Part shown: one piece after another, positions 10,414-19,199 of the stretch
Layout: each line of letters opens with the position of its first letter
Numbering within the stretch: the first letter of the stretch is position 1
Assembly (NCBI GenBank): GCA_016717725.1
Contig: JADKFA010000027.1
Coordinates: 1 to 35,372 of the forward strand
Direction of reading: 5' to 3'
From: Bacteroidota bacterium
Lineage (GTDB): Bacteria; Bacteroidota; Bacteroidia; AKYH767-A; OLB10
DNA length: 35,372 nucleotides
Program-made: the position numbers and the translations under genes
Notes under the pieces: generated by a model
Told to the model about the DNA's origin: nothing
Seen by the model: the letters and a program-made list of their open reading frames with translations, nothing else
Database searches by the model: none

Positions 10414-11385
10414 ATGGCCAAGACGAAGTATTATTTCAACACCGATTCCTTGAAGTTCGAGCGGGTTGTAGTAAGCTTCCGTAAAAAGTTTTTTAGGGTA
10501 TTTGGCTGGCTTTCAACGGCTGCCGTTTTTGGATCGATTGTATTATTGCTGGCTTACTCCTTTCTCGACTCACCCAAGGAGAAACAATTGAAGCGGGAAT
10601 TGAGTGGAATGAGCTTACAATATGAATTATTGCAGCAACGAATGGACTTAGCGTCGGCTGTTTTAGAGGATTTGGAGAAACGAGATGATCAAGTGTATCG
10701 AGTAATTTTTGAGGCAGAACCTATTCCGAGTGAAGTGAGGGAAGCGGGCTCAGGGGGAGTAAATAGATACAAGGAATTAGAAAACTTCAATAATGCTGAA
10801 TTGATGGTGAATACATCGCGCACGATGGATAAATTATATCGCCAGCTTTATATTCAGAGTAAATCGTACGACGAAGTTTTTGAGTTAGTGAAAAAGAAGA
10901 GCGAACTTTTAGCATCTATACCTGCAATTCAACCCGTAACTAAAAGTGGAATTGCTCGCTTGGCGTCTGGTTTTGGAGGACGCATTCATCCCATCTACAA
11001 GACGTTTATGATGCATACCGGCATCGATTTCTCAGCACCTATAGGCACCGAAATTTATGCAACAGGAAATGGAACCATCTCAAAAGTGGAATATAACGGT
11101 CGGGGCTATGGGAATAATGTAACCATCAACCATGGTATTGGATATTCAACACTGTATGGTCACATGAGTAAGGTGGCTGTGCGTCCAGGACAAAAAGTGA
11201 AACGCGGCGACATCATTGGATACGTTGGAAACACAGGCTCTTCTACAGGTCCGCATGTGCATTACGAAGTAATAAAAAATGGACAGAAGATTAATCCTAT
11301 CAACTACTTCTTTAATGATCTTACTGCGGAAGAATACGACAAAGTGCGAGAGTTGGCATCACAGTCCAATCAGTCTTTCGATTAA
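10414..11385 (+). CDS. M23 family metallopeptidase (LytM domain), membrane-anchored
   Basis: Probable cell-wall endopeptidase, or a regulator of cell-wall hydrolases, acting in the periplasm; 323 residues. A short cytoplasmic basic N-terminus is followed by one transmembrane helix at about 33-50, a coiled-coil stalk at about 54-100, and the LytM domain at about 180-300. Zinc ligands are visible: H201 and D205 in HTGIDF, and the HxH pair H281/H283 in HVHYEV, with H250 also conserved. The surrounding SGFGGRIHP and NTGSSTGPHVHYE are typical. All catalytic residues are present, so it is likely active. The MerR-type gene follows after 30 bases, and alaS is divergent upstream; I recall this gene order from other Bacteroidota. 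Confidence 0.93.
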   Translation: MAKTKYYFNTDSLKFERVVVSFRKKFFRVFGWLSTAAVFGSIVLLLAYSFLDSPKEKQLKRELSGMSLQYELLQQRMDLASAVLEDLEKRDDQVYRVIFEAEPIPSEVREAGSGGVNRYKELENFNNAELMVNTSRTMDKLYRQLYIQSKSYDEVFELVKKKSELLASIPAIQPVTKSGIARLASGFGGRIHPIYKTFMMHTGIDFSAPIGTEIYATGNGTISKVEYNGRGYGNNVTINHGIGYSTLYGHMSKVAVRPGQKVKRGDIIGYVGNTGSSTGPHVHYEVIKNGQKINPINYFFNDLTAEEYDKVRELASQSNQSFD

Positions 11386-11415
11386 TTTTAAATCATCTCC
11401 CAAAAAAAATCTGCC

Positions 11416-11759
11416 ATGGCACCCATCATCGATTTCGACAAAGAGCCTGAAAACTTTATTATCCCATTGGAGAAGTGGCGCAAATGTTTTCCGTAAACAC
11501 ATCGCTCATTCGTTTTTGGGAGAAGGAATTTGAGGTATTAAAACCCAAGAAAAACAAAAAAGGGAATCGACTTTTCACGCCTGCAGATGTAGAGAATATT
11601 CGATTAATTTTTAGTTTAGTGAAGGAACGCGGATTTACGTTAGATGGTGCGAAGAAAATTATTGAAAGCAAACAAGGGAAGTTGGAGAGAGAGTTAGAAA
11701 TAAAAACAACACTTACTCATTTAAGAGGTTTTTTGGTAGAGTTGAAATCGCAACTTTAA
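11416..11759 (+). CDS. MerR family transcriptional regulator, one frameshift
   Basis: DNA-binding regulator of about 114 residues. ATG 11416 opens MAPIIDFDKEPE; adding one A to the four-base run at 11450-11453 continues it as KLYYPIGEVAQMFSVNTSLI, the winged-helix motif of MerR proteins. Then come RFWEKEF, LFTPADVENIRLI, and a helical tail. Without the added A the first frame stops at TAA near 11494 and the rest could only start internally at 11475, cutting the first helix. There is no cysteine-rich effector domain at the C-terminus, so it resembles the short MerR proteins that follow LytM peptidase genes in Bacteroidota. It is probably co-transcribed with the peptidase. Target genes are unknown. 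Confidence 0.85.
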
Positions 11760-11824
11760 TTTTCCTTTTGATTAAACTTTTCGAGCGCTTCGCGAAAATA
11801 TTCTTCAAGTAAAATACAATATTG

Positions 11825-11876
11825 GATTTTGGATTTTAGATTTTAGATTTTAGATGTTGGATTTTGGATTTTGGAT
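11825..11876. repeat. 7-bp tandem repeat (gattttg/gatttta), about 7.4 copies
   Basis: Seven consecutive units of gattttg, gatttta or gatgttg plus a partial gat, in the gap between the MerR gene and gtrA, which converge. The same gap also holds, on the minus strand, the tail of an open frame ending at TAA 11756-11758 (LLEEYFREALEKFNQKEN) with no visible start. This could be a gene remnant. Confidence 0.85.
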
Positions 11877-11902
11877 AGATGAAACAAATCCTCGCTCTCG
11901 CA

Positions 11903-12370
11903 CTATTTCTCGCTCTGAATTTTTGCGTTCATCTTAAAAGAAAAAGATTTATGAATGACGAAGCTCAAAGCGCCGATGGAAATGGCGGAAACGGCACGTG
12001 CGATTGTTGGATACCAATCTAACTGACGAATCAAGAAACGCATCATGATATAATTTAATGCCAATACAAAAACCGCTACAAGCACATATCGAAACAATTG
12101 TTTGTAGGTGGCCAATTCCGACTCTTTAAAAACCAACATTTTGGTGATGGTGAAATTGGTAAGGAGTCCGACGGTATAACTAAGCATCAACGAAGCAGAC
12201 GGTGCTGACACTACATACAATCCAAACAAATCGAAATCTAATTTTTTGTAGAGGTAATTATACGCTAAAAAATACACACAAATATCCACCCATGTAGCGA
12301 GACCGGCTGAAACAAAATATCGAAAAACTTTAGACTGTAATAACTTCTTAACCGATCTTTTCATTCTCAA
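11903..12370 (-). CDS. GtrA family membrane protein
   Basis: Small integral membrane protein of 155 residues with four predicted transmembrane helices (about 18-38, 50-72, 90-108, 120-142). GtrA features are present: FRYFVSAGLATWVDICVYFL at the start, NFTITKMLVF in the middle and a basic end. GtrA-like proteins act in moving lipid-linked sugars across the membrane or in other cell-surface polysaccharide steps. Its start overlaps the end of hldD by four bases, so the two are translationally coupled and a role in envelope glycan synthesis is likely. The exact substrate is not visible. Confidence 0.88.
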   Translation of the reverse strand: MRMKRSVKKLLQSKVFRYFVSAGLATWVDICVYFLAYNYLYKKLDFDLFGLYVVSAPSASLMLSYTVGLLTNFTITKMLVFKESELATYKQLFRYVLVAVFVLALNYIMMRFLIRQLDWYPTIARAVSAISIGALSFVIHKSFSFKMNAKIQSEK

Positions 12371-13332
12371 TAATAAAGATGGTTAGAAAGATAATTTTTT
12401 ACATAATCGGTAACTCCATCTTCTAACGATGTAAAAGATTTGGAATAACCGGCACCAATTAACTTTTGCATATTCGCTTCTGTAAAATATTGATATTTAT
12501 CGCGAATGTCGGCAGGAATATCAATAAATTCAATTTTGGTTTCTTTGTTTAATGCTTTGAAGGTTGCGTCTGCTAAATCATAAAATGATCGAGCTGTTCC
12601 TGTACCTAAATTATAGATAGAGGATTCCACTTTTTCATTCATCAAAAACAAACACACTTCCACTACATCTTTCACATACACAAAATCGCGCAGTTGCCAA
12701 CCATCTTTATACTCGGGGCGATGTGAACGAAATAATTTCACTTCACCTGATTTATTTATTTGATTGAATGCATGAAAAATTACGGATGCCATTCGAGCTT
12801 TATGAAATTCGTTGGGACCATACACATTAAAAAATTTCAATCCCGCCCAGAAAGGAGGATGTTTCTCTTGCTTCAACACCCATAAATCGAATTGCTGCTT
12901 CGACCATCCATATGGATTTAAGGGTTGCAATTTTGGAAAGATGGAATGATCGTCATCGTAACCAAATTCGCCTTCTCCATAGGTAGCAGCTGAGCTTGCA
13001 TATACGAATGGGATTGCTGCATCCGCACAAATATTCCACAAGGCTTGAGAATAGTGCACATTCAAGCGATCAAAAATTTCGACATCAAACTCGGTGGTAT
13101 CCGTTCTGGCTCCGATATGAAAAACAAATTTCACATCCTTACTATTTTTAAGCAACCATTCAGGAAACACATCACGATGAACTTCTTGTTTGAACTTCTT
13201 TCCAACCAAATTCATTTGTTTTTCCGGATGACTGAAATCATCCACGATCACCACATCAGAAAATCCTTCCTGATTCAATCGACTCACCAAACAACTTCCA
13301 ATAAATCCGGCGGCGCCAGTTACTACTATCAT
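12367..13332 (-). CDS. hldD: ADP-L-glycero-D-manno-heptose-6-epimerase
   Basis: Converts ADP-D-glycero-D-manno-heptose to ADP-L-glycero-D-manno-heptose, the heptose donor for LPS core; cytoplasmic, NADP-dependent. An extended SDR/NAD(P)-sugar epimerase of 321 residues, close to E. coli HldD. The nucleotide motif GAAGFIG is at residues 6-12, YASSAATYG follows, and the catalytic YxxxK is Y141-K145 (YGWSK). HRPEYKDGWQLRDFVYVKDV is typical of HldD. I use ATG 13332 (MIVVTGAAG), where the family normally starts and which lies one base after the mqnD stop. An upstream start at 13368 would add 12 unrelated residues inside mqnD. It sits between mqnD and gtrA in a tight operon. Confidence 0.93.
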   Translation of the reverse strand: MIVVTGAAGFIGSCLVSRLNQEGFSDVVIVDDFSHPEKQMNLVGKKFKQEVHRDVFPEWLLKNSKDVKFVFHIGARTDTTEFDVEIFDRLNVHYSQALWNICADAAIPFVYASSAATYGEGEFGYDDDHSIFPKLQPLNPYGWSKQQFDLWVLKQEKHPPFWAGLKFFNVYGPNEFHKARMASVIFHAFNQINKSGEVKLFRSHRPEYKDGWQLRDFVYVKDVVEVCLFLMNEKVESSIYNLGTGTARSFYDLADATFKALNKETKIEFIDIPADIRDKYQYFTEANMQKLIGAGYSKSFTSLEDGVTDYVKNYLSNHLYY

Positions 13333-13333
13333 T

Positions 13334-14173
13334 TTATTCTTTTTCGTTAATGAAAATGGGTTCCACACATTGGGGGAGCAAATTTACTTGATGTCCATAA
13401 CTCAACAAAAGATTAATTGCTTCCCGCCCTTCAACGCCCAAATCTATTGAAAATTGATTCACGTAAAGATCAATATGCTTTTGTTGAACTTCGGATGACA
13501 ATTCCTGTGCATGTTTCTGAATATAATCTCTGGAATCTTGAGGATTTTTAAAGGCCCATTTAACACTATCTGAAATTCCTCTTTGGATGGATTCCTTTAC
13601 CTCTTTGGGCAAATTCCTACGTATTGCAATGCAACCCAATGGAATAGGTTTTGAGAATTTACTTTCCCAACATTCCCCAAGATCGGCCACCTTTAGCAAA
13701 CCTTTTTCGGCATAAGTAAATCGACTTTCGTGAATAATGAGTCCGAGGTCGAATTCTCCACTTAGAACACCTTCCTCAATAGATGAAAACACCACTTCTA
13801 TTTTGTTCACTAACTGAGGGAAAAAGATGCTCAACAACAAATTAGCAGTTGTATACTTCCCTGGAATAGCAACCTTTAGGGAAGCCATATTATCCAAATC
13901 GACTGGATTCTTCGAAATCAATAAGGGGCCACAATTTCGACCTAAAGCGGCTCCTGAATTTAAAATTTGGTACTTATTGGAAACCGAAGCATATGCGGCA
14001 AAACTCAACTTGCTAATTTCCAATTCAGCAGACAAAGCCAAGCGATTCAATTTCTCAACGTCATACAAATTAGCTTCAACTTTATATGGAAAAGAAAAAC
14101 GTTGATGCAAAAGGGCATCAAAAATAAAAGTATCATTTGGACAAGGCGAGAAGCCTAACTTTAGGGGATTCAT
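13334..14173 (-). CDS. mqnD: 1,4-dihydroxy-6-naphthoate synthase (futalosine pathway)
   Basis: Converts cyclic dehypoxanthine futalosine to 1,4-dihydroxy-6-naphthoate in the alternative menaquinone pathway. The 279 residues show the MqnA/MqnD periplasmic-binding-protein-like fold without a signal peptide. The N-terminus LGFSPCPNDTFIFDALLH is diagnostic for MqnD, followed by SFAAYASV, RNCGPLLIS, PGKYTTANLLL and DLGLIIHESRFTY. The gene opens an operon with hldD and gtrA. The UbiD-family decarboxylase at 15716-17635 probably acts later in the same pathway. Confidence 0.93.
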   Translation of the reverse strand: MNPLKLGFSPCPNDTFIFDALLHQRFSFPYKVEANLYDVEKLNRLALSAELEISKLSFAAYASVSNKYQILNSGAALGRNCGPLLISKNPVDLDNMASLKVAIPGKYTTANLLLSIFFPQLVNKIEVVFSSIEEGVLSGEFDLGLIIHESRFTYAEKGLLKVADLGECWESKFSKPIPLGCIAIRRNLPKEVKESIQRGISDSVKWAFKNPQDSRDYIQKHAQELSSEVQQKHIDLYVNQFSIDLGVEGREAINLLLSYGHQVNLLPQCVEPIFINEKE

Positions 14174-14178
14174 TTGTG

Positions 14179-14186
14179 CAAAGGTA
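14179..14186 (-). promoter_or_regulatory. Candidate -7 box upstream of mqnD
   Basis: On the minus strand TACCTTTG matches TAnnTTTG exactly and ends five bases before the mqnD ATG, so the transcript would have almost no leader. No -33 TTG is seen at normal spacing. The box would drive the mqnD-hldD-gtrA operon. Confidence 0.3.
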
Positions 14187-14248
14187 GGCGAATGAAGAAA
14201 GAAACATCTGAAAAATTTTAACGTACTTTATGCCAACAATATTGGACA

Positions 14249-15376
14249 ATGAGTCAATTAAAAAATCCTGAAGGTGTGGTGAAAATCAACCGAACAGGGA
14301 AATTACTTTTCTTTATAAATATTTTGGTTGCGATCATGCTGCTTATCTCTCAAGCATCATCATCCATCAATCCTGTAGTTTTTTGGCCTGTTGGAATTCT
14401 CGCAAATTTATATCCGATATTTTTACTCATCAATATTTGCTTTTTGATATATTGGGGATTACGTCGTCATCGACTTATTGTTTTATCGGCAGCTATCATT
14501 TTAATTGGATATGATAAATGCACGATGTTATATCAGCCAGCTATTGCGAAGTTTGATGTGAAGCCTCCCAAGAATTCTTTCAAAGTTCTTTCTTACAATG
14601 TTCGACTCTTTGATCTTTACAATTGGACGGGGAATTTAAAAACCCGAAAAAAAATATTTGATTATTTAGAAGCGGAGCATCCTGATATTTTATGTTTTCA
14701 GGAATATTTTCATAGTGATGAAGGAGACTTTCAAAACAACCAAGCACTAAGAGATCTATTAAAATTACCACATAGCTCCATCAAGTATTCCATTACCTTA
14801 CGAAAAGCGCATCATTGGGGCATTGCTACTTTTTCAAAATATCCGATTATTAACGAAGGAACTCTTTTCTATACAGAAGGAAAATCCAACTTTTGTTTGT
14901 ACTCTGACTTAGTCATCAATAAAGATACGATACGAGTTTACAATGCACATTTACAATCCAATCACTTTAAAAAAAACGAATATGATTTTATAGAAAACAC
15001 GGATAGCATAATTAACGACAAGAAATTAAAAAACACAAAAAGTATTTTAAGACGTATTCGTAAAGCTGTAATCAAACGAAGTGAGCAAGCGGATATTTTA
15101 AGAGCGCACATTGAACAATGTCCTTATCCTGTTTTAGTATGTGGAGATTTTAATGACACACCCTACTCTTATCCATATCAAACCATAAAAAAAGATTTAA
15201 AAGATTCATTTACTGAAAAAGGGGAAGGATTTGGAAGCACCTATTTTGGCTTGTTGGTTAAGTTTCGCATCGATTATATTTTGCATAGTTCACAGTTTAA
15301 AACCTATTCGTTTCACACGAAGGAAGTGAAGTTAAGCGACCATTATCCGATACAAAGCTGGTTGAGCCTCCCGTAG
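14249..15376 (+). CDS. Endonuclease/exonuclease/phosphatase family protein with N-terminal membrane segments
   Basis: Predicted membrane-anchored hydrolase of 375 residues; the substrate may be a phosphodiester in nucleic acid, lipid or inositol-like compounds. Three hydrophobic helices lie at about 19-37, 45-70 and 77-88. The EEP domain at about 110-375 has all metal and catalytic positions: N117 (SYNVRLFD), E152 (CFQEYF), H234 (NAHLQS), D300 and N302 (GDFNDTP), D342 (RIDYIL) and the final D364-H365 (SDHYPI). The gene is divergent from mqnD and converges on the UbiD-family gene. Bacteroidota genomes usually carry proteins of this layout. Confidence 0.9.
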   Translation: MSQLKNPEGVVKINRTGKLLFFINILVAIMLLISQASSSINPVVFWPVGILANLYPIFLLINICFLIYWGLRRHRLIVLSAAIILIGYDKCTMLYQPAIAKFDVKPPKNSFKVLSYNVRLFDLYNWTGNLKTRKKIFDYLEAEHPDILCFQEYFHSDEGDFQNNQALRDLLKLPHSSIKYSITLRKAHHWGIATFSKYPIINEGTLFYTEGKSNFCLYSDLVINKDTIRVYNAHLQSNHFKKNEYDFIENTDSIINDKKLKNTKSILRRIRKAVIKRSEQADILRAHIEQCPYPVLVCGDFNDTPYSYPYQTIKKDLKDSFTEKGEGFGSTYFGLLVKFRIDYILHSSQFKTYSFHTKEVKLSDHYPIQSWLSLP

Positions 15377-15394
15377 GAATTGGCAAGTTGGTAA

Positions 15395-15412
15395 TCCCGA
15401 TAGCTATCGGGA
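15395..15412. repeat. 18-bp perfect palindrome (tcccgatagctatcggga), copy 1
   Basis: A perfect palindrome 18 bases past the stop of the EEP gene. Related copies lie at 29190-29207, 29282-29299 and 31709-31726, all intergenic. It would form a strong stem in RNA from either strand and may help end transcription, but no long T-run follows. Confidence 0.8.
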
Positions 15413-15430
15413 GGTAAGTTGGTAAATTAG

Positions 15431-15569
15431 TGGATTGGTGTCGCGAGGCTTCGCCCAGAAGTCTGTGCAACGCACTGTACTTCTGGGGTGGAATTGGTGG
15501 ATGCGGGGGTGGATTGGTTTCGCAAGGCTTCGCCCAGAAGTCTGTGCAACGCACTGTACTTCTGGGGTG
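15431..15569. repeat. 60-bp direct repeat (two copies) between convergent genes
   Basis: Copies at 15431-15490 and 15510-15569 differ at only two positions. Each contains imperfect inverted halves (cagaagt ... acttctg with gtgc/gcac inside), so each can fold. The 339-base gap 15377-15715 between the EEP gene and the UbiD-family gene holds these repeats and the palindrome, and no gene I can support. Confidence 0.9.
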
Positions 15570-15715
15570 AATTGCTTCGACTAGATGTTTTAACGAAACG
15601 CTCAAATTATAAATGCTTTCGAGAACTCTCAAGTGCACTTTAGTGACCTCTTGTGTCCTCTAGTGTTCAAAAAAAAGCAATCTCATTAGGATAAACACTA
15701 ATTGAAGTTAGATAC

Positions 15716-17635
15716 CTACTCTGCTACGGCACCGCCTTTGTAGAGTTGTTGGGAATATTTAAGCGACGGGGATTTAATAAATTTTCCGAGACCTAATTTA
15801 TCCCAGATAGCATCAACTCTTTCAATGGTTTTTTGATCGGAGACTAAGATGTTGGGCCAGTCGCGATGAAAATCGTCGAACTCTTTTAGTTTGCGTGTGC
15901 CGTCGTAAGCTACATGATTTACTTCGTTTTCATTTTGCGAAGGAAAATCGAAATGATCACGTCGAGGATCGAAGTTATTAGAGAAACGCCATACAGCATC
16001 TGCAATATCCGAAATGTCCATGGTGTGTTCTAAAAATATGAGAACCTTTACTGGTGAAAATGCAACATCCACAAAAAGTTTCTGCGCTATCTCCTTTACA
16101 TGTCCCTTTTTATTCTTTTCGATGGAAACAAAGACGATGGGTACACCGAATGAAAGCAATCGCACATTCACATCTTTTAACTCTGGGAATTGTTGTACAC
16201 ATGCTGAAATAGCATCAACACTATTTTTGAGCCTCGCAATATCGATACTTACTTGCGGATTATTTGGCAACAATTCCTCCACATGCTTCTTGGTTGCATC
16301 TACGCCCATCTTCCCACCAAAAGCCATGGTAGTACAAGAGTGATCCAACACATCGGTTGGACCTTGAGAGTAAGAAATATCACGGAGGGGATCAACGTTT
16401 TCAGAGATATATTTGGCGACTTCCCACTGGTCATGAATATTCACATCACCATCTACAATGACCAACATTTTGGTAAACATCATTTGTCCGGCACCCCAGA
16501 GGGAGTTCATTACTTTCAAGGCTTGACCCGGATAATCTTTTTTAATTTTTACAATCACCAAATTATGAAATACCCCTTCTACTGGTAACACCATATCTAC
16601 AATTTCAGGGACCATCGTCATTTTGATAGGTGCTAAGAAAATTCTTTCGGTTGCTTTTCCGATCCATGCATCTTCTTGCGGAGGAATACCTACGATCGTA
16701 CACAAATACACTGGATTCTTTTTATGGGTAATGGCAGTAATATGAAACTTTGGATACATATCGGCGAGGGAATAATAGCCAGTATGATCACCAAAGGGTC
16801 CTTCTAAGATGTAATCTTCATGGGGATCGAGGTAACCTTCAATTACAAAATCCACATCAGCAGGAACATGCATATCGATACTGATGCATTTCACTAATTC
16901 CACCTTCTTCTTTCTTAAAAAGCCAGCGAGCATAAATTCATCCACACCATCGGGGAGTGGTGCTGTTGCAGAATACGTGTACGCTGGATCACCACCAATA
17001 GTAACGGCGACGGGCATACGCAAACCGAGTTTTTTGTATTCGTTAAAATGTCGGGCTGAAACTTTATGACGATGCCAATGCATTGCAGTTAATGTTGGAC
17101 CAAAAACCTGCATGCGATATAATCCTACATTTCTAATTTGCGTTAGAGGATCACGCGTTTGAATAACGGGCAAGGTAACAAAGGGACCTCCATCTTCCGG
17201 CCAACAAGTGAGCACGGGTAACTTTGTAATATCTGGATCCTTCATCACTACTTCTTGACATGCGCCTCGTCCACTAATTTCCTTTGGCATCCAAGAAGCG
17301 ATTTCACCGAGCTGGGGAAGCATCTTCAATTTATCCATCATTGAATTTTTTGGACCTGTCAACAATTTAAAAAGTCCTTCAATTTCCTTTGCTACATCAT
17401 CTAGTTTATCCACACCAAGCGCCATGGCCATACGCTTTTCCGTTCCCATGGAATTAATGAGAACTGGAAAATCATAACTTGTATTCTCAAATAACAAGGC
17501 AGGACCATATTCTTTAGAGATTCGATCTGTAATTTCTGTAATTTCCAATTTAGGATCAACATACTCTTTAATTCGAACCAGTTCACCTGCTTCTTCGAGT
17601 ACTTGAATAAAATGATTTAAATTTTTATAAGCCAT
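15716..17635 (-). CDS. UbiD family decarboxylase, probable menaquinone (futalosine pathway) decarboxylase
   Basis: Prenylated-FMN-dependent decarboxylase of 639 residues, the long form I associate with Bacteroidota. In the futalosine pathway a UbiD-like enzyme removes the 6-carboxyl group of the prenylated dihydroxynaphthoate. Visible motifs are RNVGLYRMQ (R174, the cofactor-site arginine) and EGPFGDHTGYYS with E278 and D283 in the place of the catalytic acid pair. FSPVKVLIFLEHTMD near 545 and ENVDPLRD are also typical. No frameshift is seen. It is the last gene of a minus-strand group (DUF454, YD-repeat protein, UbiD) with a 44-base gap before it. With mqnD 1.5 kb away, menaquinone is the most likely product. 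It also needs a UbiX-type flavin prenyltransferase, not seen here. Confidence 0.9.
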   Translation of the reverse strand: MAYKNLNHFIQVLEEAGELVRIKEYVDPKLEITEITDRISKEYGPALLFENTSYDFPVLINSMGTEKRMAMALGVDKLDDVAKEIEGLFKLLTGPKNSMMDKLKMLPQLGEIASWMPKEISGRGACQEVVMKDPDITKLPVLTCWPEDGGPFVTLPVIQTRDPLTQIRNVGLYRMQVFGPTLTAMHWHRHKVSARHFNEYKKLGLRMPVAVTIGGDPAYTYSATAPLPDGVDEFMLAGFLRKKKVELVKCISIDMHVPADVDFVIEGYLDPHEDYILEGPFGDHTGYYSLADMYPKFHITAITHKKNPVYLCTIVGIPPQEDAWIGKATERIFLAPIKMTMVPEIVDMVLPVEGVFHNLVIVKIKKDYPGQALKVMNSLWGAGQMMFTKMLVIVDGDVNIHDQWEVAKYISENVDPLRDISYSQGPTDVLDHSCTTMAFGGKMGVDATKKHVEELLPNNPQVSIDIARLKNSVDAISACVQQFPELKDVNVRLLSFGVPIVFVSIEKNKKGHVKEIAQKLFVDVAFSPVKVLIFLEHTMDISDIADAVWRFSNNFDPRRDHFDFPSQNENEVNHVAYDGTRKLKEFDDFHRDWPNILVSDQKTIERVDAIWDKLGLGKFIKSPSLKYSQQLYKGGAVAE

Positions 17636-17679
17636 GACAATAATTTCCTAATAAAAAACAATAAGGCACTCGAATTGTT

Positions 17680-18538
17680 TTAATTTTCTAAAGAAACATA
17701 TTCAAAACGATTGGAGAGATGCGTATCCCTTCCAGAGCGTGTAAGATCTGTTTCATAAATAGTTTCTTCAGCAATACGACCATCATCATCATATGTTAAG
17801 CGCGTGCGTGAAATCACAAACTCATTTTGATCGGACAGTGATTCTTCAATTACGCGACCTTGTTCATCATATTCAAAAGCAGTAATACGTACATGTGAAC
17901 TTTTCGCAATCTTGCGTTTAATTCTTCCCAATTCATCATACTCTGTAAGCAATTGTGAAATCATCTTTCCTGATTCATTAAAACGAGAAACATAAGTCTC
18001 TCTTTCTTCCTCATCATAATCGATTTCCACATAGCCCAACAATTGATCATTCTCATCAAAATCTTCTTCCTTGATTAAATTCGATTTTTCGTCGTATGAA
18101 AAACGATAACATTTATTTCCGTCAAGGACTGATTTAATTCTTCGAACCATCAACTTCGATTGATCATCGTACTCCAAGTCTTCTTCAGCTTCAAATTCAC
18201 CATCGGCATCATAGCGCATAATTTTCACTACCTGCGCATTCGTTCCGTAAACATACTCTGTTTTCTCACCTTCATCGTCCCCATAATATTTTACAATTAG
18301 GGTTGGATTTCCATCAACATTTCGAGTCGTCACAAATCTTTCTGATTATACCATCTTCAGGAATTTCGAGGAGATGATTTAAAAGTCGACCGTGATCATC
18401 ATATGTATACGAATGCACTTCTTCGAGTTCACCATTCATGTCATACTTTTTCTCGAGCACTAATAAATTCTTATCGTTGTATTCTTCCTCTTGGGTCAAC
18501 ACTTCTGGAATGGAGTCTTGCTCGGAGGTACTTCGCAA
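17680..18538 (-). CDS. Acidic YD-repeat protein, at least one frameshift
   Basis: About 285 residues, unusually rich in Asp and Glu. It is made of YD/RHS-like repeats: YDDHGRLL, YDEKSNLI, YDELGRIKRK, YDEQGRVIEES, YDDDGRIAEET. It has no RHS core, no toxin tip and no signal peptide, so it is not a polymorphic toxin; function unknown. The frame changes at about 18332, where removing one T gives RKIVTTRNVDGNP and joins both parts. The start is uncertain. The frame opens at TTG 18538, just after a TAA. If one T is added to the run at about 18540, an ATG at 18579 inside the end of the DUF454 gene would begin MKAIRKYSTPIKSFLRST. The gene sits between the DUF454 and UbiD-family genes on the same strand and is probably co-transcribed. 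Confidence 0.75.
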
Positions 18539-18544
18539 AAAGAT

Positions 18545-19015
18545 TTAATGGGAGTTGAATATTTTCTTATCGCTTTCATGGGCTGATTTCTTTTCAGAAT
18601 TTTTACTAGGTTTCAAAGGTAAAATTTGCGGATTAGCTTTTCTAGTTTTTACAGAAAGAATATATCCATCAATGGCCAACATCGACACCAACACAACCCA
18701 CTTCACGTATTCTACTTGAATTACATAAAAAATGCTAATAGTTAAACTGATGGTCACCATAGCGATGGCCAAAATTTTTGTCTTCAATCGCATCCCCTTC
18801 CCTCTTTTCCAATCCATAATTTGGGGACCAATTTGAGGGTGTGACAATAACTTCCTCAACAACCTTGGCGAACCTTTAGCAAAGCAGAATGCAGCTAAAA
18901 TAAAAAACACCAATCCGGGCATGAGTGGAAGGATGATTCCAATGAAACCTACCACTACGAAAATGATTCCGAAAGTGATCCAAATAGGTTTAGGAAGATG
19001 GATTTGTAGGCGCAT
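18545..19015 (-). CDS. DUF454 (YbaN) family membrane protein
   Basis: Inner-membrane protein of 156 residues, function unknown. The DUF454 pattern is clear: a first hydrophobic segment GIIFVVVGFIGIILPLMPG, then FFILAAFCFAKGSPRL, the HPQIGPQIMDWKRGKGM loop, and two further helices at about 82-118. The C-terminal 30 residues are polar and lysine-rich. It is first in a minus-strand group with the YD-repeat and UbiD-family genes, 7 bases before the former's open frame. Confidence 0.88.
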   Translation of the reverse strand: MRLQIHLPKPIWITFGIIFVVVGFIGIILPLMPGLVFFILAAFCFAKGSPRLLRKLLSHPQIGPQIMDWKRGKGMRLKTKILAIAMVTISLTISIFYVIQVEYVKWVVLVSMLAIDGYILSVKTRKANPQILPLKPSKNSEKKSAHESDKKIFNSH

Positions 19016-19063
19016 AATTAATCGACTGATCTATACTGATATAAGAGATCGGTATATTAACGG

Positions 19064-19071
19064 CAAAAATA
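19064..19071 (-). promoter_or_regulatory. Candidate -7 box upstream of the DUF454 gene
   Basis: TATTTTTG on the minus strand matches TAnnTTTG exactly, 48 bases before the ATG at 19015. A TTG lies 14 bases further upstream, shorter than the usual 19. It could drive the DUF454, YD-repeat and UbiD group. Confidence 0.3.
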
Positions 19072-19199
19072 GGGAAGTTTTGCTTCAACCTAGGAAACAT
19101 CCTTCATAAAGAGCCTTGTTTTATTGAGCGTAATAAATAACTGATAAGAAATATTAGATAATCACTTCCTTACTATATCCAATAAAGTAGGAATTCTAT

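Noticed and set aside
17680..18538. RHS/polymorphic toxin
   Set aside because: No RHS core, no PAAR or TcdB part, no signal, no variable toxin tip and no immunity gene; only short YD repeats.
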